Below, piece by piece: positions 63,487 to 64,000 of a DNA stretch of 64,000 nt (position 1 is its first letter; each line of letters opens with the position of its first letter). The position numbers and the translations under genes were made by a program. A model generated the notes under the pieces. That model did no database searches. It was not told the DNA's origin and saw only the letters and a program-made list of their open reading frames with translations. Source of the stretch: Streptomyces mangrovi (GTDB lineage Bacteria > Actinomycetota > Actinomycetes > Streptomycetales > Streptomycetaceae); assembly GCF_900114215.1 (NCBI RefSeq), contig NZ_FOSG01000004.1, positions 310,001 to 374,000 on the forward strand. Direction: 5' to 3'.

Positions 63487-64000
63487 CGGTCCTCCGGGGA
63501 TCGACGGGCTTCGGCCGCCCGGACGGCGAGGGAGCGCCAGCCGGGCAGGGCCGCGCCCCGGTCCACACGGGCGCGCTGGACGGTGGGGCGGTGAGGGGCG
63601 AGCGAGGCGAGGGTGTCGTCGAGCTGGGCGCGGGCCAGGCGCGCACCGGGGCAGGTGTGGGGGCCGGTACCGAAGACGAGCCGGGCCAGGGCGGGCGGGG
63701 CCGGGCGGTGGACGTCCGGTGGCTGGTCGTGGGCCCGTGCGGCGTGCCGGGCCACCAGGATCAGACGGTCCCCGGCCCGCACCGGGCAGCCGTCCAGCTC
63801 GGCGTCGGCCGCCGCCACGCGGGGCAGCAGCGGTGAGGGGGCGGTCACCCGCAACAGCTCGCCCACCAGCGTCGGACGCAGCCGGTCGTCGGCGGCCTGT
63901 TCCCACAGCCCCGCGTCGGCGCACCAGGCGGCGGCCCGCGGGAGGGCCGCGACAGTGGTGTTGACGGCGGCGACCGCGAGCATGGCCCGCAGGGCCGGCT
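63483..64000 (-). CDS. Cytochrome P450, C-terminal part (cut by the window edge)
   Basis: At least 172 C-terminal residues of a P450 are present, continuing past base 64000. The K-helix motif VGELLR (ExxR) and the heme loop FGTGPHTCPGARLAR with its Cys are clear. In the heme loop the usual Phe-x2-Gly start is F-G-T-G, and Pro follows Cys, which is seen in divergent bacterial P450s. It is coupled to the epimerase gene. The start and the I-helix lie outside the window. Confidence 0.88.
   Translation of the reverse strand, partial: PALRAMLAVAAVNTTVAALPRAAAWCADAGLWEQAADDRLRPTLVGELLRVTAPSPLLPRVAAADAELDGCPVRAGDRLILVARHAARAHDQPPDVHRPAPPALARLVFGTGPHTCPGARLARAQLDDTLASLAPHRPTVQRARVDRGAALPGWRSLAVRAAEARRSPEDR

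Noticed and set aside
1..64000. tRNA, rRNA or riboswitch
   Set aside because: No cloverleaf, rRNA segment or known riboswitch core was recognised in the intergenic gaps; a covariance-model scan would be needed to exclude small RNAs.

Overview
The window is very GC-rich, densely coded actinobacterial DNA, most likely from a Streptomyces or a close relative. The evidence is the codon bias, frequent GTG starts, ATGA/GTGA gene overlaps, LuxR/LAL regulators, a sporulation-type SsgA-like domain, and long perfect hairpins without U-tracts at gene ends. It reads as a chromosome-arm style mix of specialised metabolism and accessory genes. I saw no rRNA, tRNA, CRISPR array or intact insertion sequence.

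0-21.3 kb is a nonribosomal peptide cluster. A leftward MbtH-like gene faces a rightward run: LanB-like protein 1, stand-alone adenylation domain, threonine-dehydratase-like PLP enzyme, free carrier protein, LanB-like protein 2, NRPS 1 (C-A-T), NRPS 2 (C-A-T-C-A-T-TE), cytochrome P450 and an MFS exporter. Both LanB proteins stop where the tRNA-dependent glutamylation domain of lantibiotic dehydratases ends and have no elimination domain. They therefore look like peptide aminoacyl-tRNA ligases (PEARLs) working with an NRPS rather than true lantibiotic dehydratases.

21.3-29.6 kb holds a large LAL regulator, then a leftward lanthipeptide unit: a LanM synthetase whose cyclase zinc site is degenerate, followed by a 76-residue candidate precursor whose tail has Ser/Thr but no Cys. 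Divergent from it lie two small paired LuxR regulators.

29.6-37.4 kb is a patchwork of small accessory genes: an S51 peptidase, a PadR/acyl-CoA dehydrogenase deletion scar, an XRE/DUF2975 pair with its operator, a DHFR-like/SRPBCC pair, a secreted esterase, TetR, an SGNH hydrolase and a tiny membrane protein.

37.5-53.9 kb carries stress, membrane and pigment functions: a CBS protein, a secreted DUF3103 protein, a YihY/CDP-alcohol phosphotransferase fusion, a three-gene carotenoid end-group operon (CruF-like hydratase, glycosyltransferase, desaturase), a Ca2+-type P-type ATPase facing a heliorhodopsin, a VWA protein, a methyltransferase, and a SulP transporter coupled to a beta-carbonic anhydrase.

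53.9-64 kb has a DHFR fragment, a methyltransferase/hydrolase pair, a frameshifted LuxR regulator, a sigma-factor-like gene coupled to a long protein ending in an SsgA-like domain, a transposase remnant, and an epimerase coupled to a P450 cut off by the window edge.
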